Source: Pseudolabrys sp035718275
Lineage (GTDB): Bacteria > Pseudomonadota > Alphaproteobacteria > Rhizobiales > Xanthobacteraceae
Assembly: GCA_035718275.1 (NCBI GenBank)
Contig: DASTHI010000026.1
Span: 62,001-126,000, forward strand
Length of the DNA stretch: 64,000 nucleotides
Reading direction: 5' to 3'
Of the stretch, positions 23,617 to 32,404 are shown piece by piece. The translations under genes were made by a program, and so were the position numbers. How positions within the stretch are numbered: the first letter of the stretch is position 1; the number at the start of each line of letters is the position of its first letter. The notes beneath the pieces are model-generated. The model searched no databases and had not been told where the DNA came from. It saw only the letters and a program-made list of their open reading frames with translations.

Positions 23617-24288
23617 TTAACCGGCCTCGGGACCGTCCTTGCTTTTTCCGCGTGCTCTCCGGGATGGTTCGCCGGCTTCGGAGGAGGGGCCCTGATTGTC
23701 CTTGCCTTCGAGATCTTCTCTGGGCCCGCGCGCTTCCGGATCAAACATGGCTTGAGCTTCGGCAGCCGCAGCCGCGGCCTGCTCCTCTGCCTCCGTTCGG
23801 CTTACGCTCACGTCCTCGCCGCGCGCGATCCGACTTGCTTCGTCGGCGCTGCGCGCGACGACGATACGAATGGAAACGTCTATCTCCGGGTGTAATGCCA
23901 GCGGCACGTTGTATTGGCCGATGGTCTTGATGGGCGCGTTGAGCACGATTTGCGAACGCCCGAGATCCGCGCCTTGGTCCTTCAAGAGGTTAGCGATGTC
24001 TCGGGTCGATACTGACCCAAACAGCTGGCCAGACTCGCCCGCTTGCCGAAGAACGGTATAGGTCTTCCCGTCCAACTTGGCTGCGAGCTTGCCCGCTTCT
24101 CCTTTAAGTTCGAGGTTGCGCGCCTGCAGTTCGGATTTCATTTCCTCGAAACGCTTCTTATTGCCCGCAGTTGCGCGCAGCGCCTTGCCCCGCGGAAAAA
24201 GAAAGTTGCGCGCGAAACCATCTTTCACGCGCACAACATCGCCCATTTGTCCGAGCTTGCCTATGCGCTCAAGCAGGATCACTTCCAT
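23617..24288 (-). CDS. rplI: 50S ribosomal protein bL9
   Basis: bL9 binds 23S rRNA and joins two domains by a long helix. The first 150 residues match the family: MEVILLERIGKLGQMGDVVRVKDGFARNFL, the connecting helix and the LHPEIDVSIRIVVARS end. The 223-residue length comes from a C-terminal extension of about 70 residues rich in Glu, Ala, Gly and Arg with no recognisable fold. It is the last gene of the rpsF-rpsR-DUF2232-rplI run. Confidence 0.96.
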   Translation of the reverse strand: MEVILLERIGKLGQMGDVVRVKDGFARNFLFPRGKALRATAGNKKRFEEMKSELQARNLELKGEAGKLAAKLDGKTYTVLRQAGESGQLFGSVSTRDIANLLKDQGADLGRSQIVLNAPIKTIGQYNVPLALHPEIDVSIRIVVARSADEASRIARGEDVSVSRTEAEEQAAAAAAEAQAMFDPEARGPREDLEGKDNQGPSSEAGEPSRRARGKSKDGPEAG

Positions 24289-24330
24289 CGCTCTTACTCC
24301 TCAAATTCGAAGTTTCTGGGTTCACACATC

Positions 24331-25302
24331 TCATTCCCGCAGGTTCTTTCCGCCATGGCGCGCGATACGCGCGCGCAAGCCGAACCCGCTCTCGACGACG
24401 CCGAGCAGGCACAGTGCAAGGATAGGCCAGCCCAATACAAGTACAGCTCCATAGACAAAACCGATAATCAGCCCGCGCATGCTCATGCCGAGCGTAATCT
24501 GATGCAGCACAGCGAAACCAAGGACTCCATACGCAAGGAGCAAACTTGCAGAAATTATCCCGCCGATAATTCCAATCATTCCGTCAAGGAAACTCAACGC
24601 GACAGCAGCAGCGAGCGCGAACGTCAGTGACGTCGGAAAGACCATGTCTGAAATCGCGGGCCATGGCCGAGCAAGTCGACCCGAAAACTGCACGATGCGA
24701 CCAGCCATCCAAAGATTCAGCAGGTTCGTGATTGTCGCCAGCACTGCCGCTGCCGGCGGGATCGCGCCGATCAGAAATTCTATAAGGCGATCGGTTGTGA
24801 GGGAGGTCGCAGGTGTTGAATGCGCATCCACCTGCAGGATTGCGCTGAGCGCGTTCCGCAGTCCAGCCCGGAAACTGTCAGTATCGAGTCCGAAATTCGG
24901 AATTGCTGCAATTACCACAATGGCAGCTAAGACCGCCGCCCAGATCACGAGGTGGCCGGCGGGGTACCATTCCAACTCGGAACCGCCTGGAATTTTTCCC
25001 GGGCTCCCTGCTGCAGGGCGGGCAAGCATCGCGAGATAGCCGAGCCACCAGGCCGGAACACCGGTGCTGGTGATGAATGCAAGTGCAAAGACGCTGCCGA
25101 AGATGATTGCCACCGAGAGCGAACCCACTACAGCCGCGATGAGAGCTGCCCAGTGACCCCAGCCCAGACCGGCGATCATGATCGGCAGTGGTGCGAGATA
25201 GAACAAAGGAATCGAGAGCCACACGCCTGATGTCACCGAAGCAAACAACAAGGCGGCCGCAGCGCCGGCGGCGATTCCCACGATTGCGAACTGCATCGTC
25301 AT
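24331..25302 (-). CDS. DUF2232 family integral membrane protein
   Basis: The 323-residue protein is very hydrophobic with about eight membrane segments, starting MTMQFAIVGIAAGAAAALLF and ending in a short charged tail. It matches the DUF2232/YybS-like group of membrane proteins found between rpsR and rplI in Rhizobiales. The fold resembles substrate-binding components of ECF transporters in related families, but the substrate is unknown. Starts at 25320, 25302 or 25296 are all possible; 25302 sits after a GGGAGCGGG stretch. Confidence 0.8.
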   Translation of the reverse strand: MTMQFAIVGIAAGAAAALLFASVTSGVWLSIPLFYLAPLPIMIAGLGWGHWAALIAAVVGSLSVAIIFGSVFALAFITSTGVPAWWLGYLAMLARPAAGSPGKIPGGSELEWYPAGHLVIWAAVLAAIVVIAAIPNFGLDTDSFRAGLRNALSAILQVDAHSTPATSLTTDRLIEFLIGAIPPAAAVLATITNLLNLWMAGRIVQFSGRLARPWPAISDMVFPTSLTFALAAAVALSFLDGMIGIIGGIISASLLLAYGVLGFAVLHQITLGMSMRGLIIGFVYGAVLVLGWPILALCLLGVVESGFGLRARIARHGGKNLRE

Positions 25303-25397
25303 CAGCTGTCCCGCTCCCATCGAGCGGTTAGAGACGAACGGACGTGTTCGTCCCAACCATCGGCACCCGAGCATTCCCCGGAAGCCTGTCGTGAACC

Positions 25398-25646
25398 TTA
25401 TTGTATCACATAGGGCAATAAGCCAAGAAAGCGGGCGCGCTTGATTGCGTGCGCCAATTCGCGCTGCTTCTTGGCCGATACAGCGGTAATGCGGCTGGGA
25501 ACGATCTTGCCGCGTTCGGAGACGTAGCGCTGCAATAGCTTGACGTCCTTGTAGTCGATCTTCGGAGCATTGGCTCCGGAGAAGGGGCAGGTCTTGCGAC
25601 GCCGGAAAAATGGACGGCGGGCGCCGCCCTGTGGAGCGAGTGCCAT
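25398..25646 (-). CDS. rpsR: 30S ribosomal protein bS18
   Basis: The 82-residue protein has the bS18 core FFRRRKTCPFSG, KIDYKDVKLLQRYVSERGKIVPSRIT and KKQRELAHAIKRARFLGLLPY. It packs against bS6 on the 30S platform. Only one cysteine remains (TCPF), so this is the zinc-free form. The start is 3 bases after the rpsF stop, so the two partner proteins are made from one message. Confidence 0.97.
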   Translation of the reverse strand: MALAPQGGARRPFFRRRKTCPFSGANAPKIDYKDVKLLQRYVSERGKIVPSRITAVSAKKQRELAHAIKRARFLGLLPYVIQ

Positions 25647-25649
25647 GCT

Positions 25650-26081
25650 CTATTCCTCTCCCAGTCCGTTTTCTGCGCCCTCGACCTCATCGCCGCCATC
25701 GTCGCGTCGAGCTCGTCGCTCTCCGCGACCACCACGTTCATCACGCTCGCGGTCACGGTCAGCCTTGCGCATCATCGCCGACGGACCATCCTCGTGCGCA
25801 TCGACCCGAATGGTGAGATAGCGGAGCACATCCTCATTGAGCCGCTCCTGGCGCTCGATTTCGTTAAGAGCCGTCGCAGGCGCGTCGACATTGAGCAGCG
25901 TCATGTGCGCTTTGCGATTTTTCCGGATTCGATAGGCGAGGGATTTCAGTCCCCAGTATTCGTTTTTCGTTACCTTGCCACCCATCTGGCTGATCACACC
26001 GGATAACTGTGCTGTGAGGTCCTCCACCTGCTGCGGGCTGAGATCTTGCCGCGCGAGATAGACGTGTTCGTACAATGGCAT
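25650..26081 (-). CDS. rpsF: 30S ribosomal protein bS6
   Basis: The 143-residue protein begins MPLYEHVYLARQDLSPQQVEDL and has the bS6 ferredoxin-like fold with WGLKSLAYRIRKNRKAHMTLLNVDAPA. The last 40 residues form a charged Arg/Asp/Glu-rich tail (RDRERDERGGRGERRARRDD). The ATG at 26081 follows an AAAGGAAAGG site. The long upstream frame to 26192 is the leader. It heads the rpsF-rpsR-DUF2232-rplI run and has a structured leader of about 175 bases. Confidence 0.97.
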   Translation of the reverse strand: MPLYEHVYLARQDLSPQQVEDLTAQLSGVISQMGGKVTKNEYWGLKSLAYRIRKNRKAHMTLLNVDAPATALNEIERQERLNEDVLRYLTIRVDAHEDGPSAMMRKADRDRERDERGGRGERRARRDDGGDEVEGAENGLGEE

Positions 26082-26256
26082 GAATGCCTTTCCTTTGTTC
26101 CAAGCCCAATCCAAGTCTCGGCGCCAAGCCCCTCGAGCCCTTCGGGAAAGGCTCGAATGCTCTGAAGGTGGAAGCACGGGACGCCGGGCCAATTGGCCCC
26201 TGCCGACTGAGGATCAGCCGTCCGTCCGTTCAGCTTCCAGCCGAAAACCCATGAGC
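26082..26256 (-). promoter_or_regulatory. rpsF leader with hairpins (possible S6:S18 autoregulatory site)
   Basis: From the promoter near 26263-26290, transcription would start at about 26256, giving a leader of about 175 bases. It holds a 10-bp hairpin (26133-26156, loop CCCG on the minus strand, one wobble pair) and a perfect palindrome GGGCCAATTGGCCC (26186-26199). In other bacteria the S6:S18 complex binds a CCG-containing motif in this leader to repress its own synthesis. That this leader carries the motif is inference. Confidence 0.4.
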
Positions 26257-26262
26257 GCGCGT

Positions 26263-26290
26263 TTTATAGGGATTTCGAACAAAAATGCAA
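26263..26290 (-). promoter_or_regulatory. Candidate sigma-70 promoter of rpsF operon
   Basis: On the minus strand TTGCAT (26290-26285), a 16-base spacer and TATAAA (26268-26263) give a strong-looking housekeeping promoter, as expected for a ribosomal protein operon. Both boxes match 4-5 of the 6 consensus bases. Confidence 0.6.
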
Positions 26291-26653
26291 GGCAAAGAGG
26301 GGGTTCTAATCTCTCCCGGGTAACCTTGCAGGCCGGCCGCAAGTGCTTAGCAATTTTGACCGCACGATCATGTTTTGACAGGCAGTTTCAGCATCTTGCG
26401 CATTCCTGACGCACTTTGATCAGAGCATCAATGAGGCAGTCGAATTCGGACCAGAAGGTGCCGCCGAAAGATGGATCGCTGCGCGCCCGAGCGATCTTCA
26501 TCGCTGATCAGGGCCGTCACGGCCTGCACTCGGATGTTGACCACCGAAAGATTGTTGGCGCTTACCAAGATTCACTCGGCTTGACAGATTTCGCATCGCA
26601 GTGTCGTTTCGGCCCCGATTTGAAGAACAGCATGATCTTCTGCGGGCAAGTCT
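26291..26653. other. Intergenic region upstream of fabD
   Basis: No gene is supported here; the frames that cross it lack family resemblance. On the plus strand a perfect TTGACA lies at 26581-26586 and another at 26375-26380, but neither has a good -10 box at the usual distance. A small hairpin GGCCG-TCA-CGGCC sits at 26512-26524. The region should hold the fabD promoter. Confidence 0.5.
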
Positions 26654-27601
26654 ATGGCGATCGCCTTCGTTTTTCCGGGTCAGGGCAGCCAAGCCGTCGG
26701 TATGGGCAAGGCGCTGGCAACGGCATTCCCAACCGCGCGGCGAGTATTCGAAGAAGTCGACTCGGCCCTTCAAATTGACCTCAGCAACATAATCTTCGAG
26801 GGACCCGCGGAATCGCTCACCCTTACTGAGAACGCCCAACCGGCACTGATGGCTGTATCGCTCGCGGTGATGCGAGTGCTGGAGGAGGAGGCGGGGCTCG
26901 ATCTTGTTCGCGACGCGCAATTCCTCGCCGGTCACTCGCTGGGCGAATATTCCGCATTGGCCGCGGCGGGTGCATTTACAATTTCGGACGCGGCGCGCCT
27001 CTTGCGTACCCGTGGTCAGGCGATGCAGAGAGCGGTGCCGGTGGGTGCAGGTGCAATGGCTGCCATCATTGGCCTTGGATTCGAAGAGTGCTCTGCAATC
27101 GCTGTTGAGGCCAGCCAAGGCGAAGTCTGTGAAGCAGCCAATGACAACGGTGCAGGCCAGGTGGTCCTCTCGGGCCACAAGATCGCCGTCGAACGAGCAG
27201 TCGAAATCGCAAAAACAAAAGGCGCAAAGCGGGCGATGCTGCTGCCCGTATCAGCCCCCTTTCACTGTGCGCTGATGAAGCCAGCGGCGGATGTCATGTC
27301 CGACGCGCTCGCGAAAACGAAGATCATGCCGCCGAAGGTTCCCGTCATAGCAAATGTTCTTGCGGAGCCGGTGCGTGACCCGGGGGAAATACTGCGGGCG
27401 CTTGTCGCGCAGGTGACGGGTACGGTGCGATGGCGCGAGTCGGTCATCTACATGGCAAAAGCCGGAATCGACATCTTCTACGAGGCAGGCGCGGGCAAGG
27501 TTCTGAGTGGACTGATCAGGCGCATCGTCGACGGATCGACGGCAACCTCCATCGGAAGCCCTGAGGATATCACTGCTTTCAAGGCGGGAAGGAGCTCGTG
27601 A
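26654..27601 (+). CDS. fabD: Malonyl-CoA:ACP transacylase
   Basis: FabD moves malonyl from CoA to acyl carrier protein, charging fatty-acid synthesis. The 315-residue protein has FVFPGQGSQ at the N-terminus, the active-site Ser95 in GHSLGEYSAL, the RGQAMQRAVP segment with the substrate-binding arginine, and the catalytic histidine in VSAPFHCALM. The ATG at 26654 gives MAIAFVFPGQGSQ. Its stop overlaps the fabG start by one base (TGATG), and acpP and fabF follow. Confidence 0.97.
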   Translation: MAIAFVFPGQGSQAVGMGKALATAFPTARRVFEEVDSALQIDLSNIIFEGPAESLTLTENAQPALMAVSLAVMRVLEEEAGLDLVRDAQFLAGHSLGEYSALAAAGAFTISDAARLLRTRGQAMQRAVPVGAGAMAAIIGLGFEECSAIAVEASQGEVCEAANDNGAGQVVLSGHKIAVERAVEIAKTKGAKRAMLLPVSAPFHCALMKPAADVMSDALAKTKIMPPKVPVIANVLAEPVRDPGEILRALVAQVTGTVRWRESVIYMAKAGIDIFYEAGAGKVLSGLIRRIVDGSTATSIGSPEDITAFKAGRSS

Positions 27602-28338
27602 TGTTCGACTTGACTGGAAGAACCGCGCTTGTGACCGGCGCGACCGGTGCGATCGGGAGCGCTATCGCACGCACACTGCACATGCAGGGAGCAACCGTAG
27701 CGATCTCGGGCACGCGCGCGCAGGCCCTCGAGGATCTCGCCAATTCGCTTCGAGACCGCGTTCATATTTTCCCCTGTGACCTTTCCGACAGTTCGGCCGT
27801 CGAGGCACTGGTGCCCAGTGCAGAAGATCGGATGGAAAGGCTGGACATTCTAGTCGCCAACGCCGGCGTCAATCGCGACAATCTGTTCGTGCAGCTCCGG
27901 GACGAGGACTGGGATCTGGTGCTCGCGGTCAATCTCACATCGACATTTCGGCTGGCGCGCTCCGCGATCTCTCGGATGATGAGACGTCGGTGGGGCCGAG
28001 TAATAGCGATATCCTCGGTGGTCGGCTTTACCGGCAACCCGGGACAGGGCAACTACGCCGCCTCAAAGGCAGGCATCGTTGGAATGATCAAATCTGTCGC
28101 CGCCGAATACGCCAGACGCAATATTACCGCCAATTGCATTGCCCCTGGACTCATCGCTTCTGACATGACGGATAAGCTCAATGAGAAGCAGCGTGAGGCA
28201 ATCCTCAGCCGGATTCCTGCGGCCAAGCTTGGCATGCCGGAAGACGTGGCGGCGGCCGCGGTATTTCTAGCATCCAATGAAGCCGCGTACGTCACCGGCC
28301 AGACCATTCACGTCAATGGTGGAATGACCATGATCTAG
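27601..28338 (+). CDS. fabG: 3-oxoacyl-ACP reductase
   Basis: FabG reduces 3-oxoacyl-ACP with NADPH in each elongation round. The 245-residue SDR has VTGATGAIGSAIA for the cofactor, NAGVNRDNL, SSVVGFTGNPGQGNYAASKAG with the catalytic Ser, Tyr and Lys, and the FabG-typical VTGQTIHVNGGM near the end. AAGGAG in the fabD tail precedes the ATG at 27601. A GTG at 27598 is the alternative start. Position in the fab operon supports FabG over a generic SDR. Confidence 0.96.
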   Translation: MFDLTGRTALVTGATGAIGSAIARTLHMQGATVAISGTRAQALEDLANSLRDRVHIFPCDLSDSSAVEALVPSAEDRMERLDILVANAGVNRDNLFVQLRDEDWDLVLAVNLTSTFRLARSAISRMMRRRWGRVIAISSVVGFTGNPGQGNYAASKAGIVGMIKSVAAEYARRNITANCIAPGLIASDMTDKLNEKQREAILSRIPAAKLGMPEDVAAAAVFLASNEAAYVTGQTIHVNGGMTMI

Positions 28339-28570
28339 CGGGAAATGTTGACGTTTCGGACTTGCTCGCTACGCCCCCTCGCGCTAGTCAACGTATTTGA
28401 AGTGTGGTAACCGAACTTTGGCCCGGCTGGGGCGGATCGTAGCGGAAGTCGGGTGCGATGTTCCGTAACTGGGGATTATCTCATCACCGTCGACCACGAC
28501 GAGGCTATACTGCGATGGTTGCGATCTGATCGTTTTCGCAGCCGAATTTAATAAGCACGAGGTTGGAACG

Positions 28571-28810
28571 ATGAGTGACATTGGCGAGCGGGTCAAAAAG
28601 ATCGTCGTGGAGCACCTGGGTGTTGAACCCGAGAAGGTGACTGATCAAGCCAGCTTTATTGACGATCTTGGCGCCGATAGCCTGGACACCGTCGAGCTCG
28701 TGATGGCCTTCGAAGAGGAATTCGGCTGCGAAATTCCCGACGACGCGGCCGAGACCATTCTGACCGTTGGCGACGCGGTAAAATTTCTCGAAAAGAACGC
28801 AAAAAGCTGA
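28571..28810 (+). CDS. acpP: Acyl carrier protein
   Basis: The 79-residue acidic protein carries fatty-acyl intermediates on a phosphopantetheine arm attached to Ser37 in DDLGADSLDTVELV. The helix pattern, EEEFGCEIPDD segment and length are standard for AcpP. A 232-base gap from fabG without a gene likely holds its own promoter, which would fit the high level of this protein. fabF follows after 93 bases. Confidence 0.98.
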   Translation: MSDIGERVKKIVVEHLGVEPEKVTDQASFIDDLGADSLDTVELVMAFEEEFGCEIPDDAAETILTVGDAVKFLEKNAKS

Positions 28811-28903
28811 GCACGCGCAACGCGCCGTTCGTCGCTTCGTTGGTCAATCGCTTATAGGATGTGCGTAGTGCAACGGCGCCAATAATTTGGCTCGGAGCCA
28901 GCA

Positions 28904-30169
28904 ATGAGACGTGTCGTCGTTACGGGAATGGGAATGCTGACGCCTCTTGGCTGTGGCGTTGAACCGACCTGGGCGCGGCTTGTCGAAGGGGAGAGCGGCG
29001 CAAAGAAGATTGAAACCTTCGATGTTTCCGATATCGCCTGCAAAATTGCGTGCATAATTCCTCGCGGTGACGGATCTAACGGAACGTACAATCCTGATCG
29101 ATGGATGGAGCCCAAGGAGCAGAGGAAAGTCGACGAATTTATTGTCTTTGCGATGTGTGCGGCGCGTCAGGCGCTCGATGATGCAGGTTGGCACCCCAAG
29201 ACACACGACGAGCAAATAACCACTGGTGTTCTGATCGGCTCCGGGATTGGTGGCATTGAAGGCATTGCCGAGACCGCGATTGCGCTGCACGAGAAGGGAC
29301 CGCGCCGGGTGTCACCCTTCTTCATTCCGGGCCGGATCATCAATCTTGCATCCGGCTATGTGTCGATTGCATTTGGTCTGAAGGGACCGAACCATGCCGT
29401 TGTGACCGCCTGCTCGACGGGAGCCCACGCTATTGGAGACGCCGGCCGCCTGGTCGCGCTGGGCGACGCCGATGTGATGCTGGCTGGGGGTGCCGAATCT
29501 CCTGTGAACCGCATTTCGCTTGCCGGTTTTTCGGCACTGCGGGCGCTTTCAACGAATTTCAACGATGATCCTACCCGCGCTTCGCGTCCTTATGACAAGG
29601 ATCGTGACGGATTCGTGATGGGTGAGGGCGCAGGGGTGGTGGTTTTGGAAGCGCTGGAGCACGCGAAAGCGCGGGGTGCGAAAATCTATGCTGAATTGGT
29701 GGGCTATGGCTTGTCAGGCGACGCCTATCACATCACGGCCCCTTCGCCGGACGGCGATGGCGCGCTCCGCTGCATGAAGGCAGCGATCGGGCGCGCAGGG
29801 ATTTCGGCCGGAGAGATCGATTACATCAATGCGCATGGCACATCCACGCCAATAGGCGATGAAATTGAGCTCGGGGCCGTGCAGAAACTTATTGGCAATG
29901 CAACCGGCCGCATGTCGATGTCCTCAACGAAATCGTGCATTGGTCATTTGCTCGGTGCGGCGGGAGCAGTCGAAGCCATTTTCTCCATTCTTGCGATCCG
30001 CGATCAGGTAGTCCCACCTACGATCAACCTCGACAATCCCTCCGTGGATACGCCAGTCGACCTCGTACCTCATAGTGCGCGCAAGAGAGAAGTAGAGACT
30101 GTGTTATCAAATTCGTTTGGTTTTGGCGGAACGAATGCGTCGCTGATTTTCCGGCGCTACGCGAACTAG
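28904..30169 (+). CDS. fabF: 3-oxoacyl-ACP synthase II
   Basis: FabF condenses malonyl-ACP with acyl-ACP and extends C16:1 to C18:1. The 421-residue thiolase-fold enzyme has the active Cys170 in VVTACSTGAHAIG and the two histidines in NAHGTSTPIGD and KSCIGHLLGAAG, plus the C-terminal NSFGFGGTNASLIF. The ATG at 28904 gives MRRVVVTGMGMLTPLG, the family start. mltG follows. Confidence 0.97.
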   Translation: MRRVVVTGMGMLTPLGCGVEPTWARLVEGESGAKKIETFDVSDIACKIACIIPRGDGSNGTYNPDRWMEPKEQRKVDEFIVFAMCAARQALDDAGWHPKTHDEQITTGVLIGSGIGGIEGIAETAIALHEKGPRRVSPFFIPGRIINLASGYVSIAFGLKGPNHAVVTACSTGAHAIGDAGRLVALGDADVMLAGGAESPVNRISLAGFSALRALSTNFNDDPTRASRPYDKDRDGFVMGEGAGVVVLEALEHAKARGAKIYAELVGYGLSGDAYHITAPSPDGDGALRCMKAAIGRAGISAGEIDYINAHGTSTPIGDEIELGAVQKLIGNATGRMSMSSTKSCIGHLLGAAGAVEAIFSILAIRDQVVPPTINLDNPSVDTPVDLVPHSARKREVETVLSNSFGFGGTNASLIFRRYAN

Positions 30170-30285
30170 CTTCACAAGCTTTCGCCACAATTCTTCCTAA
30201 CGTGACGAAAGCCACAGATGTTTTTCTTGCAATTCGGCGCGGTCGTGCGAAAAGGGTCACAGGTTGGACGGGTGGAGCGGCTGAA

Positions 30286-31437
30286 GTGACTTCCAATCTG
30301 CCGCCGGGCGGCGACAATGGGCTGCCCTCTGCCAAGTCGCCATTGCCGCGTAGTCCGCGCGCAGCGCTCGAGCCTGAGCGCGTTCCCAACCCGATCCCCC
30401 GCTCGAAACGCGCTCGACATCCGCTTGTGATCGTCGGTAATGCGATTTTCACGCTGCTCGTCCTTGTTTCGGTTGCAATAGGCGCCGGACTGTTTGTTGG
30501 GAAGCAGAGGTTCGAGGCTCCCGGGCCGCTCGCGGAAGACAAAGTCGTCAATATTCCCCGTGGTCTGGGTATTCGAGACATCGCAGAGCTGCTTCAGCGT
30601 GAGGGCGTTATTGATCAACCATACGTTTTTATCGGCAGCGTGATTGTGCTCAAGGCTCGCGGCGATCTCAAACATGGCGAATACCAGTTTTCCAGACACG
30701 CAAGCCTGGCTGACATCGTCGGCACTATTATCGAGGGCAAGGTTGTCCAGCATGCCTTTACTGTGCCGGAAGGACTCACATCCGAGCAGATTGTTGCACG
30801 GCTTTTGGAGAATGCGGCGCTCTCCGGACAGATCAAGGAGATACCTCGCGAAGGCAGTTTGCTTCCCGAGACTTACCGCTTCACACGAGGCATGAGCCGG
30901 GAGCAGCTTATCCAGCGCATGCAGCAGGCCCATCGTCGCGTGCTGCAGGAAGTGTGGGAGCATCGAACGGCGGACTTGCCGCTCAAGACTCCGGAGCAGT
31001 TGGTTACGCTCGCGTCGATTGTCGAAAAGGAAACCGGCAAGCCCGAGGAACGCACACGAGTCGCGGCCGTGTTTCTGAATAGACTGAAGGCCAGGATGCG
31101 GCTCCAATCCGATCCGACGATTATTTACGGGCTCACAGGCGGGAAGGGCTCGCTTGGACGCCCGATCATGAAAAGCGAGATCGAACAGCCAACGCCTTAC
31201 AATACGTATATCATTGACGGACTTCCGCCGGGTCCGATCGCAAATCCCGGACGCGCATCGTTAGAAGCCGCCGCAAATCCGGCGCGAACGAAGGAGCTTT
31301 ACTTCGTGGCAGATGGCAGCGGCGGGCATCTGTTCACGGACAATTACGCCGAACATCAGAAGAATGTTGCGCGATTGCGGGGTATCGAGCACGCCGGATC
31401 GGCTTCCTCGGGCGGAGCGAACGGGGGAAAGCCATGA
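30286..31437 (+). CDS. mltG: Endolytic murein transglycosylase MltG
   Basis: MltG cuts nascent glycan strands at the inner membrane and is thought to set glycan length. From a GTG at 30286 (GGAG nine bases upstream) the protein has 383 residues: a proline-rich cytoplasmic tail, one membrane helix (about 46-70, PLVIVGNAIFTLLVLVSVAI), a LysM-like region (IPRGLGIRDIAELLQREGVI) and the YceG catalytic domain with the Glu in ASIVEKETGKPEER. A GTG at 30202 is a weaker alternative. fabF-mltG-yicC-gmk is a common Rhizobiales order. Confidence 0.93.
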   Translation: MTSNLPPGGDNGLPSAKSPLPRSPRAALEPERVPNPIPRSKRARHPLVIVGNAIFTLLVLVSVAIGAGLFVGKQRFEAPGPLAEDKVVNIPRGLGIRDIAELLQREGVIDQPYVFIGSVIVLKARGDLKHGEYQFSRHASLADIVGTIIEGKVVQHAFTVPEGLTSEQIVARLLENAALSGQIKEIPREGSLLPETYRFTRGMSREQLIQRMQQAHRRVLQEVWEHRTADLPLKTPEQLVTLASIVEKETGKPEERTRVAAVFLNRLKARMRLQSDPTIIYGLTGGKGSLGRPIMKSEIEQPTPYNTYIIDGLPPGPIANPGRASLEAAANPARTKELYFVADGSGGHLFTDNYAEHQKNVARLRGIEHAGSASSGGANGGKP

Positions 31438-31511
31438 CGCGCGTGGCCTTGTGACCTTACCTCCTCGCGGCTAAGTTCCACCGATCTCCACGAAGGCGAG
31501 ACGCTCAGCTG

Positions 31512-32399
31512 ATGGCCTTGTCGAGCATGACCGGATTCGCTCGCAGCCACGGCGCGGTGAATACGTATGTCTGGAACTGGGAGATCAAGTCGGTCAATGC
31601 CAAGGGACTCGACATTCGTTTCCGGGTGCCTCCAGGCTGGGACAACGTTGAGGCGGCAGCTCGCGCGCGCTGTGCGCAAGTGCTCTCGCGAGGTACCGTG
31701 TATGCCAATCTCACCGTGGAGCGAAAGGGTGTCTTGCCGACGGTCAAGGTCAATGAAGGTGTTCTCGCTGCAGTACTTGCTGCTCTTGATGGACTCTCTG
31801 CAAAAATAAAGGCGGCCCCGCCGACGCTGGACGGAATTCTGTCGCTGAAGGGGGTCATCGAAGTCAGCGAGACCGAGGAAAACGAGGTCGAACGTCGGGC
31901 TAGCGAGGCGGCCATAGAGAGCGGATTCGGCGAGGCCCTCGAAGCCCTGCTCAAGATGCGACGGGCGGAAGGCCAGACGCTTGCCCGTGTCATGTCGGAG
32001 CGCCTCGATGAAATTGAGGCGCTGACGTCCCGGGCGGAGAAGGCGCCGGGCCGCAAGCCGGAGGCGATCAAGGCGCGACTCGTCGACCAGGTATCGACGT
32101 TGATCGCGGCTTCGGAGCGGCTGGATTCAGACCGGCTATATCAGGAGGCCGTGCTGCTTGCCGCCAAGACCGATATCCGGGAAGAACTGGACCGGCTTGC
32201 ATCGCACGTGTCTCAGGCGAAAAAACTCCTCGCCGGCGGGGGCGCGATCGGTCGCAAGCTCGATTTTCTTGCGCAGGAACTACATCGCGAATCAAACACC
32301 CTGACTGCAAAAGCAAACGATGTAGAACTGACGAATATCGGCCTTGAGCTCAAGAGCGTCGTCGAGCAGTTCCGTGAGCAGGTCCAGAACCTGGAGTAA
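31512..32399 (+). CDS. yicC: YicC/YloC family endoribonuclease
   Basis: The 295-residue protein has the family N-terminus LSSMTGFARSHG, the NAKGLDIRFRVPP segment, and the C-terminal DUF1732 region (LDFLAQELHRESNTLTAKANDVEL). Homologues have been shown to be hexameric endoribonucleases, in E. coli acting on a small RNA. It is placed next to gmk, five bases apart, as in many bacteria. Confidence 0.94.
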   Translation: MALSSMTGFARSHGAVNTYVWNWEIKSVNAKGLDIRFRVPPGWDNVEAAARARCAQVLSRGTVYANLTVERKGVLPTVKVNEGVLAAVLAALDGLSAKIKAAPPTLDGILSLKGVIEVSETEENEVERRASEAAIESGFGEALEALLKMRRAEGQTLARVMSERLDEIEALTSRAEKAPGRKPEAIKARLVDQVSTLIAASERLDSDRLYQEAVLLAAKTDIREELDRLASHVSQAKKLLAGGGAIGRKLDFLAQELHRESNTLTAKANDVELTNIGLELKSVVEQFREQVQNLE

Positions 32400-32404
32400 T
32401 CTGG

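Noticed and set aside
26416..26778. 120-codon plus-strand frame before fabD
   Set aside because: It runs across the fabD start in another frame, lacks family resemblance and has no ribosome-binding site.
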